A stretch of DNA of 64,000 nt from Cardiocondyla obscurior. Taxonomy: Eukaryota > Arthropoda > Insecta > Hymenoptera > Formicidae. The stretch is taken from NCBI RefSeq assembly GCF_019399895.1, contig NC_091884.1, positions 1,800,501 through 1,864,500 of the forward strand. Reading direction: 5' to 3'. The notes under the pieces are model-generated. The model was not told where the DNA came from. It saw nothing but the letters and a program-made list of their open reading frames with translations, and ran no database searches. Position numbers and translations under genes: made by a program. How positions within the stretch are numbered: the first letter of the stretch is position 1; every line of letters begins with the position of its first letter. Shown piece after piece: positions 49,782 through 61,260 of this stretch.

Positions 49782-52700
49782 TTCCTTCGTAAATCAAAAT
49801 GAGCAGTTTTCAGTTCGGTGTACTCGTATCATGTTAACAGTACCTACCTACTTTCAAATGCTGCTACATCGAGGACACTTATAACACGGTATGACATCGT
49901 GTAGGAATTCTCCTTTGCATTACGTTGCGATACGTTCGACCTAATTTTGTTCTATTAATTAGTACTCCAGGACCGCGATTCTCACTCGAAAGCCAGGAAG
50001 CCGCGGCGGCGTTTCCGAGAGCGCTTTCGTGGTGCATAATTAACGGAGGGAGCCTTTCCAGCTCGCTCTCGGAAAGAGAAAACGCGCGGCATTTCAAGTT
50101 CCTCGTACCGTTCGCGTCTCTGTAATTTTTCGGATTGGTTTTTTAAAGGTTTTTCCCGCTGATTTGTTAATACGCGTACGCAATTTTAATTCAATCGCGT
50201 AAAACCGGTCGTCGTCGGCGCGCGCGCACCGCGAGGAACAGCTGGCGGTAGTGAAATGACAGATTTTTCCGGCCGCGACATACGCGCGCTGTGTTTCACT
50301 GAAGCCTGCTGAAGGCTTTGCAGGATTGCTTTGATAGGCGCGGCCCTTCCATTTTCATCAATCCGATTGTTCCGCTTAACGTTCGCCGTACATTCTCTCT
50401 CTGCCGGTGTGCGTGTGTTTGCGCACACTCTGATAAATAGGTGGATGTGAAAAGTGCTCAGGCACAGATTTGTAAACCAGAATTGATTTATATAATAGAA
50501 TAAATATTATGCGTGCTCACGTACGTGTGCGCGCCTCTGTAGAAATAACATTCTGATTCAAATTAAATAGCTAAATTTATTTCTTAAAATATGGGACAAA
50601 GTTTTTTAATTTTTAAATCCAGTTTACTTCTTTTTCTTTTTTATTTTATGACTTACTTTTTTTTTTTTCTTCGTAATATTGTTTCATTTAATGAACGATA
50701 ATTATACAGTTATATAATAATATTATACGATATGGCTACAATGTAATTTTAAGACGTAACGGAGGCTCGTATGCATGATAAGAATTTTATTTTTCAAATT
50801 GTCCGGAGCGTTCGCGTGAACCTCGTGTTCTTCATAAATTTTTTACATACCGTTCCCGCTGATTTCATATGCGCTTAATTACCTTATTATGCAATCTGGC
50901 CTATCATTTAAATGATTGCGATAGATGGGATCTCGCCCTGTAATGTAGAACGCAGACAATTTGCATGTCGAGAAGTCAGGTAGCTTTATAAACCCGCCCG
51001 CATTGTAATTCTCGGCGTAATGCCTTGAACCTGCAGATGCACTCGATGTAAGTGGAATGCAACAGTGCGTATCACGCGCGGAGTACTCATTCCACGAATC
51101 ATCATTCCATTCACCGGCGTTCGACTTGCGGAAGTTACGTTTGGAATTTCTCCATCGGAGCAGAATGCACTTGAGTAAAGTTCGTTAAGGGGGGTGTACG
51201 TATGACTTGTATTCGTCGAAAATACAGTAGCTACTTGCGCGTAGTAATATTTTCACGCATGTACAAGGGAGAATAACGACGGTAATATAAATCAGCGAAT
51301 AAGTGAAAGGCGCGATGAATAAATGAAATAATAAGTACAACACGCGACGATTCTGAGCTTATTTGCACGTTTTATTTGCCCGCGATATAATAATGAAGTG
51401 TATCTTATATTTATCTTACTATAAAAATTAATATATCATTAATATACGTTCTATGACCAGCGACGTAATTTTCGTATTATGATAATATGTGATGTATAAA
51501 AAGATTTTTAATTAAAATTTTTTTTTTAATCCGAGATAAATCTAAATTTTAAATTGTTTGTTCAAAATAACACAATCAAAGATCTCTCCTTTTATAATTT
51601 ATAAATTATATTATGGATAATATTCGCAGCAAAAATATATTAAAAAAAAAAAAAAATTAATTTAAATCTGCAAAGCCGGAAGAATAAAAGAAAAAAAGAA
51701 GTAAAAAGAAAAAAAATTAACAGACGTGAAATAAAATTTAAGGTGAGTTGATAAGGAGTTTCAAGAAATTTTTACTAACATTGTGACGAAAGATCGAATT
51801 ACTCAGGCCTGAAATTACGTTTTTGTGCGTATTATCGACTGCATTATTACATAGCAGGCATACCGTATGCACTGGCATGGCACTCGTCTCTTTGGAGCAC
51901 TGGTATGGCGATTATGCCCATGTATATACGTATAACATACCGAAAGATTCGGTATTTAGGTCATTTATGGAAATTTGATAGAAAATGATTGCAAGTATCT
52001 TATCAGCTATTCATATTGCTTTCGTGTTGCAAAATTACGGGGAGCCCGTGTCGCAAGAAATTCCAAACTGTCGACCCCAATTTTCCAAGATAAACATTGT
52101 AAATCAGAGCCGGCGTTAAACACCTGTAATACCATTCGCACCTAAACACGCGCGCGTGCAAGTATCGCGATAATGATAACGGTAATTATTAAAATATGTA
52201 TTAGACGAGGAAAGCAATTAAACGCGCTAAATTGATAATACAAATTACGCGCGCGTTGCGTCATAAAGAGACGTAAAAGTTAATATTTGAATGAAATACA
52301 AACGTACGTGTACGCGGACTTAAAAGGAAAGGCGTCGGTTCGATTGATCGAATGCATTTTGCTCGGAATTTATCACTCGGCAATTATGCGGCTCCTCGTG
52401 TATCCTGCTAATACTAAATTTTCCAACAGAACGAGCGACGAGGCCGAACTTGTGCGTCGACGAAACTCGCACGAAACTCGCCGTGATAATTGGTCGCCGG
52501 CCCCTTCATCGATCTCGCAATGCCGTAGACCTCGCTATATTGTTTTACGGATGTGTCAACGCGCGACGACCCGGCGCATGAACGGAATGAAGCTGTTTTA
52601 ATGAAATTGCCAAATTTGATCAGCTACGCTCCCGTATTTATCTGCATACCGGTTACGCGACTGCTGAAGCGCCGCATTACCGAGGTGCAGCATTCGGTTA

Positions 52701-53130
52701 AAGCGTCACGTCCCTCCGCAGGCCGCAGTCGCGCGCGCGTTTCCGGGTGCGGATTATATTGAATGCCGCGCGCGAACGCTCGTCGCCCTCCCCGTGTGAA
52801 AAACCATCCCCTTTGTTGGGAAATCACTCGCTTCCCGGGCGAGCACGTGTAACATTTATCAGAGACCGTCAGACGACTCCTCGTGCTTCGCGGAAACGGC
52901 GGAGGAGCGCCGTAACGCCGCCGCACAACGGGCTCGAGATTAGTTTAGCCCTTTGATCGTCGCGTTAATTCTATCGAGACAACGTCGCGCTTCTATCGCG
53001 CAAATGTAGGCACAGGTGTGCACCGTCTGAGAGGATACCGAACGCGTGACGTATTATCCTCACGGAAGTTGTCGCAGAATCTGCCGCACCGGCGTGTTCA
53101 AAAAGAGACGCGACGGGCGAATATTAATGT
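49561..53130. other. Non-coding DNA
   Basis: T-runs at about 49749-49784, CpG-rich patches at about 49950-50420 and 52320-52970, and AT-rich DNA between them. At 51870-51881 and 51898-51909 a 12-bp word (CACTGGCATGGC, with one change) is repeated directly. A consensus AAG|GTGAGT near 51740 is preceded only by A-rich sequence. No gene is supported. Confidence 0.5.
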
Positions 53131-56100
53131 TATTTATTACTCGATTAAATATCGCGTGGCTTTTTTTTTTTAATAATTATGTTAAATGATTTCTACTATG
53201 ACGCTATATTCTAAGGAGAGATACAAATAGCCCTGCTTCGTTCTCGGTAAACCGATAATTTCTTCCAAGCGAAAGTAGAACAAGCCTTGTGTCTTCGGAT
53301 GACAGCATGTCGTGTCACCTTATTTTTTATTAATCTCCTTTCAATTAAAAATTTTTTTTTTCCCTGCCTTTCTAATTTTAGTTAAAAATTTTAATAACCG
53401 TCTAGGAATTATGCGGTATATCAATTAAAAATTTTATTATTTTAAATATACCGTGTATGTAATAATATTCCCGCTTGTTAATTAAATTTAGCCGATTTAC
53501 GAAGTGCTTTCATTAAATAACAAATTTAATTAAAGCATTTTCGAGCGTAGGAATCAAATGTTGTTCAGACGATACTTTAACTAGGCATTCTCGATGAATC
53601 CTCAATGAATTTCGTTCTACGTGTGGGTTAACAAGTAAGAGTAACCAGGGCACCGAAGCTCATCTCGCTCATGAATTCTGCCCTCGTATCTGCGAGATAG
53701 ATGTCACGGTTTATTTTTTTTCTTTTTTTTTTTCCCTTCTTTTTTTCTCCCGATCCCGTCGAAGGACGAACGGGAGGACATCGCATGGAATTAATTAAAT
53801 AAATGGTGGGCGTCGACGTTCATCGGAATAGAACGTAATGGCGGAAGGGCGCAATCGACGCCAGGAAGGAAGGAAGTCATAGAGTAAGAAACGTGGGAAG
53901 GTTACCCTTCGTGAGTGGATCTTCTTCGTTCTTACGCTACCATTTTGTCGCTCCGATTCCCCATTCGCAACTCACCGCGTCTATTATCTTCTAATGATAT
54001 TATTAACCGGTATATTTTTGCGCGGCAGCATAAATATTGCACGTAGAAAGATGAAGATGCTAAAATTAAACATCGATTACTTACGAGATCGATGTATAAT
54101 TGGATCGTAATAATATTTCGTACGATTAATAATTTTGATATAAATTTTGATCAACTCGCGCTACTTTTCTAATACCTTTAAAGCGATATTTCTCTGACGT
54201 TTAACGTGTTTGAAACTTTCCACTGCAGTAATTAGGAATTATGACAAGGATGAACAGGAGGTAAAAAATTCATGGAAATGAATACGAAAAGGTTTCACCT
54301 AACTTTTAATGCGCTCCGTAGTATCGGCATACCATCCATATTTCTCGGAAAGAAATTAAATTCTGTGGCGTAAATTTAACAAAAGTGCTGAATTCTCAGA
54401 TAGTTGGCAGGACCGGGAATATGTTAAATATATCGCGTTGCTCGTGAATTTTTTTATTCCGCAACGTCACTGATTTCTCAATAATGACATTAAATTTTTC
54501 CTTCAAACGGTGTCTTTTTTTCTTTTCTTTTTTTTTTAATTACATCGTACTGCGGTGTGGAATTCTAAAAAGGAAATTTGACGTTATCCCGAGGGAATCG
54601 TCGATCATTTGTAATCGCCTCGATAGGCGAGATGTTAAGGCGCCGCGCGCTATTGATCTTTAATTTCGCGATTATCCGTTCGACTGCGATCTGAATCAGA
54701 GACGTTGTCTTTAGTTTCCAACTTTCTTTCAGCTCCTTCTTCTCTCTACCTCCTTCATTTTCCCTCTCTTGTGTTTCTCCCGCTCACCACTCATTATCGT
54801 AATAGAGAATAATTTCTTAGAGCGGCAGCTCTGTGCGACGGTTACAAGACCGATCCACCCGCGAGATTGAGGTCGTCTCGAATCGAATACAAAGGATAGA
54901 AAGAAAGCGAAGAACGGCAGCAAAGGAAGAAAGATATTCCGCGGAAATTGAGGAGTAACGATCCCCGGGGATGGAAGGGACAGGAAAAATATTTCGTTAC
55001 CTTCTCGGATTTCGCAGTATTTTTTTGTATTTTTCAATCGCCTTCTCTATTAGTCGCGTTTTGCTTCTTCGCACGGCAGTAACGTGATCTTAATTAATTA
55101 TTTCGTATACTTTTATGTATCTCCGAATGCATTTCTTAAAGAAAAAAAAATGCAGCTTGACGAAAGAAAAAAAAAAAAGAAAATGTAAGTACGCGCTTGT
55201 TTAATTAATCGAATTAAAATTAAACAATTTTATTGAAATAGCTTGGAAATAAATTTTTTTTTTTAATGATCTTTGTACTCTTTGATTAGTGATTTGACAC
55301 TGATAATAATTAGTTCCACATGTCGTCACCGCAGTCGAAGAAGCAGCCCCTGGCTCGCGCGTTCGGAAAACTTTTCACGTCGTTATTCAATCCCCCGATG
55401 AGCACGATTAAGAGACTTTTCCGAGCTTAACTTCGAGCCGCAAGCTCTAGTCAAAGAGGCGTTTCGATCAGCCTCCAGCGAGTCTGCCTTTTACTTTTTA
55501 TCTTTTTCGTTTTCTCTTTTATAACTCGCTCGCTCTCACATTCCCCCCTCCCCCTTCCCGGTTCTATCTAACGGTGCCCTTTCTAAAATTAGTATAATTA
55601 GCTACAATTCTGAGTGGAATTAAAGTTGGGGATAAGATTACTTCTGTTCTTTCTATCTCATCCCTCGAGCATCGCGCAATGTTTCATCTTTTTTTTCTCC
55701 TTAGAGCCACGTCGTAATATAATGTAAGATAAAATGTAACAAGATTTGTAAAAAATACTATTTAAAAAATATGAGGCATAATATATACCAGTGTAAACAT
55801 TATTTAAAAAAAAAATAGAACAATAAAATTGTCGCGATTTTGTTTATTACAAATAATCGCAGCGATTCGATTCGATTAAAAGTCCAGAAAGCCGTTTTAT
55901 TAATTAAAAAAAATTTTTTTTAATATATTAATACCTAATTTATTGTCCCATGCGTAAATTATCTTTTTACTCTTTCTTATCTCACTCTGATATTTCATTA
56001 CGTCTCGACCGTTGCGGCACAAATATACGCGGCAAAGGAAACAAGTCAAGTTGCAAGTTACTTGCATACTTTTCTTGTTACGTTTCGTTGGAAATACATA

Positions 56101-57040
56101 ACTTGTTATTTGACTTGTTTCACCCCCCTCGACGGATTCGCGTAAACTCGCCGTTCCATCGCGAATGCCGCGAAGCCAGCCGGCGGAAAGGGCGAGTCAA
56201 GTAGCGGGCTACTTGTTCAGCTTCTTTGTCGCTCTTTGTTAAACTTGGTTTCGAAGCCGGCGCGAGTCGCGATAGACTTGCCATCTTCTACGGGTTTCCC
56301 CCCGGTGGTTTTGTGTTACCGAAAGACGCGGAATCCGCAACGCGAATTAATGCACGCTGTCGCTGGTAGACGTTTGACTCGGTCCGCGCGACGTAGGGTA
56401 GGTGGGTAAATATGTGCCGTGGGATTTGGGCGTGCACGCGAGATTATCTCGGAGATCTTTTCATTTCCACCGCGGGCGCGGAGAGAAGACGGCAACGAAA
56501 TAATGACGCCGTCCCGACAATCTCGGCCGGAGCTCGTTTTTCTCTTAACGAGAAACACACCTTCGTTACCCGCGGGATGAAACGCCAACAAACGGACATT
56601 GCCTTCCATTTCGGTAATCTTTTAGCTCATCTGCACAAAGAATCCTTAACGGCTGAGGATTCTTCCGCGAAATAATATAATTTGAATTGTTGAAATAAAG
56701 TTTTCTTACTCGAAATTGTATGTACGTATATTAGAAAGACGTCTTGAGGAATCGCGTGAAAGTTCAACGTACCTAATTTATATTTGCGCCTAATTAAGAT
56801 ATTTTTTTCCGTAAAATTTTTTATTTAATATTATATTTTTAATTAAAAGTACGTTAATTTAAAAAATTAATAAACGTAATTTTTTTTTTTTTATTTTTCT
56901 AAGCAATTATTAAATATAAAAATAGATAGTTTTTACAAAGTTAAATCTTCAATTTAATTGCTTAAAATTTTCTAAAACGTTTAAAGCGCAATTTGGAGAA
57001 AATCAAGAATTTCGGATTAAAAGTAAATGAAAGCATAAAA
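53131..57040. other. Mostly AT-rich non-coding DNA
   Basis: T- and A-runs are frequent (for example about 53715-53735 and 55155-55180). CpG-rich patches occur at about 54560-55000 and 55990-56640, the latter with overlapping 97- and 87-codon frames on opposite strands. An 8-bp inverted repeat (AGAATCCT / AGGATTCT) lies near 56640. No gene is supported. Confidence 0.5.
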
Positions 57041-59765
57041 GTATTAACGATCAATGCTCGTTGGATTAGAAGCAGAAAGGGGAAAGCAAGTTGTAGATTG
57101 TTTTCTTGTTTTTGCCGGAAAAGCTTACCAAAGCAGACGCCCTCAGGAACTGATTAAAAGCCCTTTGAAAAGTTCCTTGATTAAAAAGTCCTCAAATACG
57201 GGACACGAGTTATTGAACACGAAAGTTTCCTTGCGAAAATGAAAATTTTCAACTTCTTGAAATATAGATTTGTATTATTAATGTCTGTCGTTTATATGAT
57301 TTATCACCTAATGCACTTTTTCGAACTTTGATTTCTACTTGCTAACTAAATAACCCAGCAACGGCAGAACGTGCTTAATTGGAATAGTGTAAATTCTACT
57401 CGTATCAAACTTGATTTATTTTATTCTTATTAAAAGCACGAGGGAACTAGCGCAAACTGTTTAAGAGATCTATTTAAAATAAAGAGACTCGACCGCTATT
57501 CATTAAAAATTGCGACAACAACCAGCTTGTGTTTTTTTTTAATTTCGAAATTGCTAAAGCTATTTCTATTTGGCAAAACAAATTCTGCTCTACTTTATTA
57601 CGTGTGTATTGTTTAAATATAACTGTGAAAAGATAAGGTCTCGAGAGAGATGGAGGAATAAATATTCAAATAAAATACTCGAGCTTGCGTAGCTAGCAAA
57701 AGGGGTTTAAGGTACTTTGGTGGAACAAAAGCGTATAATTGATGCAAACTCCCAAGCGGAAAAGTTTGCTGCTAGGGTAAAAGCGAATGGCCGAATCTGT
57801 CTGATTTGCAGAATTGTTGAAAATGGAACAAGCGGCGCGTGCCAAGTTTCCCCTTTTATACGTCGAAATAAAATTAAAGAGCAACGTTTGTGAATCCCGA
57901 AACAACGTTAAGCCGATCGCCGACACGAATACGCCCGCGACACAAGCCGCGGGAACGTGATTTCGGAAAATCTGCCCGACGCCACTGCGGCGCATGGATA
58001 TCGCGCGACTCTGCCGCTTGTCCGATTCTTGACGTAAGACGGGAGCGGGTCAAAAGGGGGTCTTGCCTAGCGAGAATTTGCCGCCTCCATTAGCGCAATG
58101 GCCAACCGAGAGGCTTTGGGGGAGTAAACATTTACCGGATAAAAAGGGAATACCATTAGCGTGTCGATGGGCGAGTGCTTTACGGCGCGGGAACACTTTG
58201 CGACACACGTAACGCCGGTAACAGGTCGCCGCCTTCGGATATTTACAGAACGATAATTCGCAAAGAATTTACTTTTGCAAAGGGGGAACGCGCCAATGAC
58301 TCCCGTCGCTTCCCGGGAGAAGTTTGCGATCCGAAAACTTTAAACGAAAACGGTGGAGGAGGAGGTTCAACAGCGAACAAAAGTATATAAAGCACTAGCT
58401 CGATAAATAAGTAGCGCGACCAGAATTCTCTAACTCGGACAATAAATTCTATGCTGTTACGAATACCCCTGCCTCCCCCCCCTCTCCGGCCTTCGCGCTC
58501 GCCCGGAGTTCACTTTCGACTTATCTCTTAATTAATTAAAAGTTACAATGGGTATTTCGCGACTATCTACAATCCATGGCATAGCGCCTCGCAGTACACG
58601 CCAATGATCATCGGAGAAACAAACGGTTTCAGTATTTATTCAGACATTAAAAAATAAAATAAAAAAAATAAAATAAAAAAAAATAAAATAAAAGGAAATA
58701 AAAATTATAAACTATTGCCGTATTGAAAATTATTCTGTTTTAAAATATAGATCGTATTTTTAACTACTGTAATATATTTTTTTTTGTTTTTTCTATGGAA
58801 TATTTTCGAAGGGAAAAAGATCTGTATCGACAGTACGAATTTTTTTTCTTTAATTCATGTTTGCGTTAACTTTAGCTTACTTTAGCGCCCAAGTATAATC
58901 CCGCAGATTTGTAGCGACACTTCGAATATTGCCTTTGGATTAAGGAAATACCGGAGGTATTCCGCGGAGCGATACGCATCTGTCAATCGGCTCATAATTG
59001 TTCGGCAAACACCCGGCAAGATTAAACGCACCGGTCGGCGCCCACTCGCCGCAAGAATCAGACGCAAATCGCGCGAATTATCATTGAGGCTCGTATCCAC
59101 GCGTCAACAAACGAGCGTTAGTTATGTTCGCAAATATTGACACAGCGTTAATACTCCAAACCGTGATCTATTATTCCATTAAACAAGATTTCACTCAGGA
59201 GACCGTTTATAGGTGCGCTCACAATAATTTCTGGCCGGTTCAATCGCGAGTGGCACTCGCACCGCGCAAAAGCCCGCGAACTTTTTCACGGTGCGCGACC
59301 TCCAGTGAATACTCCTCCCAGACTATCCCAGTTAGCTCTCGCGAAAACTTTTTCCCGAACCACGAGTTTAAATTGAAAGCGCCGCTCTAAACGCAAGTAA
59401 AATTGCCGGTCGCGCCGTGCGAATTTCCCAGGCGTAAAGATAATTCCAAGAGTGAGCGTGTCAACGATCTGAGCGGACGTTAAGTAGGATTTCTGTGGGG
59501 AAAATCACGAACTGGGGAACGTTAAGACCATCTGGAATTCGAAAATGTCGAAACTTTTGTCGAAAAGCGTAGATCTCTAAAACGGTAAAATTCGGACCCT
59601 GCACGTGTTCTCCGGAACGCTTAATTGCGTGGAATAACAATTTATTCGTTTATCGCACGCTCGTACGAATTCGTGATTTTTTTTTTTTTATATTTACGCG
59701 ATGTGGATTTAATATTTATGTAATAATGATTTAATATTAAATTTAATGTATTCAAAATAAAATGC
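57041..59765. other. Non-coding DNA with two CpG-rich patches
   Basis: CpG-rich patches at about 57860-58350 and 58900-59480 lie in AT-rich DNA. A TATA-like AGTATATAAAGC follows the first patch at about 58382. Simple A/AAAAT repeats run from about 58649 to 58695. Frames of 100 codons or fewer overlap on both strands. No gene is supported, although this is downstream of the minus-strand exon cluster and could lie within its transcript. Confidence 0.45.
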
Positions 59766-59892
59766 AATGTGATGTACAATTGAATGTGATGTACATACTC
59801 ATATTTTTATTATTAGAAGAAGCGATGCGCGCGCTGTTTTTTAAGGGACCCGAATTACACGAACTACGGAAAAATACGAACTACGGAAAAAA
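59766..59892. repeat. Two 17-bp tandem duplications
   Basis: AATGTGATGTACA is repeated with a 17-base period (59766-59778 and 59783-59795). About 65 bases on, ACGAACTACGGAAAAAT (59859-59875) is repeated at once with one change (59876-59892). These look like small replication-slippage duplications just beyond the 59909 exon. Confidence 0.75.
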
Positions 59893-59908
59893 AAATCATG
59901 CGACTCAC

Positions 59909-59952
59909 CAATCTGCATGAGCATCAGCGGAGTTGTAGAATTCAGGCGGTGG
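59909..59952 (-). ncRNA. Candidate 44-nt exon A1 of a duplicated cassette
   Basis: On the minus strand a pyrimidine-rich acceptor, TTTTTCTTTATGTTACAG, precedes the exon and ATTG|GTGAGTCGC follows it. Its relative, A2, at 60754-60718 has the same acceptor end (TGTTACAG) and the same donor with eight shared bases (GTGAGTCG), while the exon interiors have diverged, as expected if splicing is conserved. The exon is open in the frame reading PPPEFYNSADAHAD (phase 0 in, two bases out). That phase does not follow from the B1 exon upstream, so coding status is open. Its core, ACTCCGCTGATGC, is nearly the reverse complement of the B-exon core. Confidence 0.45.
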
Positions 59953-60065
59953 CTGTAACATAAAGAAAAATATTAATGTAGACATGAAATTCAGTTCATA
60001 AAATTAATAAAAAAAAAGGGCAAAAGTTTTTATTTAATATTTTATTTAAAAAAATGTATATTCAC

Positions 60066-60166
60066 CTAATAGTTGCTCCGCCGATGCAGGATACCTCCCG
60101 GGCCTGCTCATCCTCTCAGATGGGACGTGTCGAGTCATCCTTCCGCGCACAAGTAACTCGCGAACG
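60066..60166 (-). ncRNA. Candidate exon B1 (3' part), upstream boundary uncertain
   Basis: The donor is TTAG|GTGAAT at 60065-60064. About 65 bases before it align to exon B2 (60957-61080), including an identical 17-bp core at 60072-60088 on the plus strand. The minus frame stays open from a stop upstream and reads MTRHVPSERMSRPGRYPASA, then EQLL, to the donor. B2 in the same frame has SER, then R-H-L-ASAEQ. The two copies differ in length by three bases, which keeps frame and hints at past or present coding. I could not find a good acceptor for B1, so the upper coordinate is only the extent of reasonable sequence. Confidence 0.35.
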
Positions 60167-60351
60167 CGCCCGATAAATTACCGTCGCAAAAATTAATTTT
60201 TAATTGAACACCATCGCACGATAGTCCATGGCACTCCCGTTAAAAAATTTTTATGTGATAGAAAGACGCGCGAATACTTTGCGGAGTTCCCGAAGCGACC
60301 GACGAACCGGCCGCGGTTCGTATTCATTAAGTTTCGACGTGCGAGATTTTT

Positions 60352-60411
60352 CTCCTTCGGATTTTTATCTAAGCAAAATTCTCATTTCGCTCAGATAAAA
60401 ATCCAAAGAAG
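60352..60411 (-). ncRNA. 28-bp hairpin with GAGA loop
   Basis: As minus-strand RNA the arms (60411-60384 and 60379-60352) pair at all 28 positions: 24 Watson-Crick and 4 G:U, closed by GAGA, a GNRA tetraloop. On the plus strand the same four positions would be A/C mismatches. It lies between exons A2 and B1, in what would be an intron of the minus transcript. The stem is a little short for a canonical animal pre-miRNA and the flanks do not extend it. Alternatives are an intronic structure that affects splicing or a recent inverted duplication. Confidence 0.5.
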
Positions 60412-60426
60412 TGCTGAGCTGTAATA

Positions 60427-60472
60427 ATATCAATTTAAATTCCACACGAATGTATGGAATTTATATTGATAT
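60427..60472 (-). other. Second hairpin beside the 28-bp hairpin
   Basis: An inverted repeat of about 20 bp surrounds GAAT, with one T/T mismatch and one C/A mismatch; the latter becomes G:U on the minus strand. It ends 15 bases from the 60352-60411 hairpin. The bases between them, read on the minus strand, include TATTATTACAG, an acceptor-like sequence. Confidence 0.45.
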
Positions 60473-60717
60473 ATGAAACTGAAATTAAGACAAAGTATAT
60501 GAATAAATTAAAATTTGTTTTTTTATTTTCCTGTATCGTTTTAAAAGTTTTTATTATTTTGGGGATTACCGGCGCGGTATATTATTATTTTATTTTATTT
60601 AATATTTATTTTGTATTACATTCTAATATAATTCTGTCGCGGATAATATAAAAATGATTTCCCACCCGAAATGCTTACTTCTATATAAGTTTTATAAAAT
60701 ACATGCAGGCGACTCAC

Positions 60718-60754
60718 AGATAGATATGCAGCGGCGGAGTGTTGGTAAGATGAT
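60718..60754 (-). ncRNA. Candidate 37-nt exon A2
   Basis: A strong minus-strand acceptor, TTTTTTTCATTTATTTGTTACAG, precedes it and TCT|GTGAGTCGC follows. It is related to A1 (59909-59952) in both splice sites and in the GCGGAGT core as read on the plus strand. Thirty-seven bases do not preserve a reading frame if the exon is skipped. Its core, CTCCGCCGCTGCA, is complementary to the B2 core, and its CTTACCAAC can also pair with the B2 donor region. Confidence 0.5.
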
Positions 60755-60956
60755 CTGTAACAAATAAATGAAAAAAATTAAATTGTAGAGATTTCAATAA
60801 TTATTTAGAAAAAAAAAAAAGATTATACGCGCCTCTGATTTTTCAATTTAATAAAACAAAATTAATTTTTAAATAATAAATTTATAAAAAATTATTTTTT
60901 TTAAATAAATTAAATATATTCTTTAAACAGCAAGAATATAAAAAATTAATCCTTAC

Positions 60957-61080
60957 CAGTGGGTTGCTCCGCCGATGCAAGATGCCTTTCCTAGGCTCTC
61001 CTCCTCCTCTCAGAAATGGCCACTTCAATAAGAATGTCAGGGTGGTGCTTCTTCAACGAAAGTCTTCCTTTAATTTTCCT
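60957..61080 (-). ncRNA. Candidate 124-nt exon B2
   Basis: The minus-strand acceptor is very good: CTAATCTTTACTAATC, then CCATTTTTGTTTCAG at 61081-61082. The donor is CTG|GTAAGGAT (60956-60955). One frame is open for 29 codons from the acceptor, with a basic stretch KIKGRLSLKKHHPDILIEVA followed by SERRRRA, and then a TAG; the same frame continues ERHLASAEQPT to the donor. The TAG falls where exon B1 is open, so B2 may be a decayed copy, a stop-bearing alternative exon or non-coding. A TAG also precedes it in frame at the end of the upstream exon, so translation cannot enter it from there. I classify it as a transcript exon of unknown coding status. Confidence 0.5.
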
Positions 61081-61260
61081 CTGAAACAAAAATGGTTTTA
61101 TTTGATTAGTAAAGATTAGGAAAATTAAGCGTACTGCGTTACAATTAATTACAACTATTCCGTGCGACACAGATATCCTACACGCCCACGTTATCAATCC
61201 CGAAGGTCTGTTCGCATTAGTTAATATATTTAATACGGCAGCCGACCGGTCGGCACATAC

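Noticed and set aside
51735..51746. AAG|GTGAGT donor on the plus strand
   Set aside because: The preceding sequence is A-rich low complexity without an acceptor or coding potential.
60454..60651. 65-codon hydrophobic frame resembling a membrane peptide
   Set aside because: It lies in very AT-rich DNA where Phe, Ile and Leu codons dominate any open frame, and it overlaps the 60427 hairpin on the opposite strand of the exon cassette.
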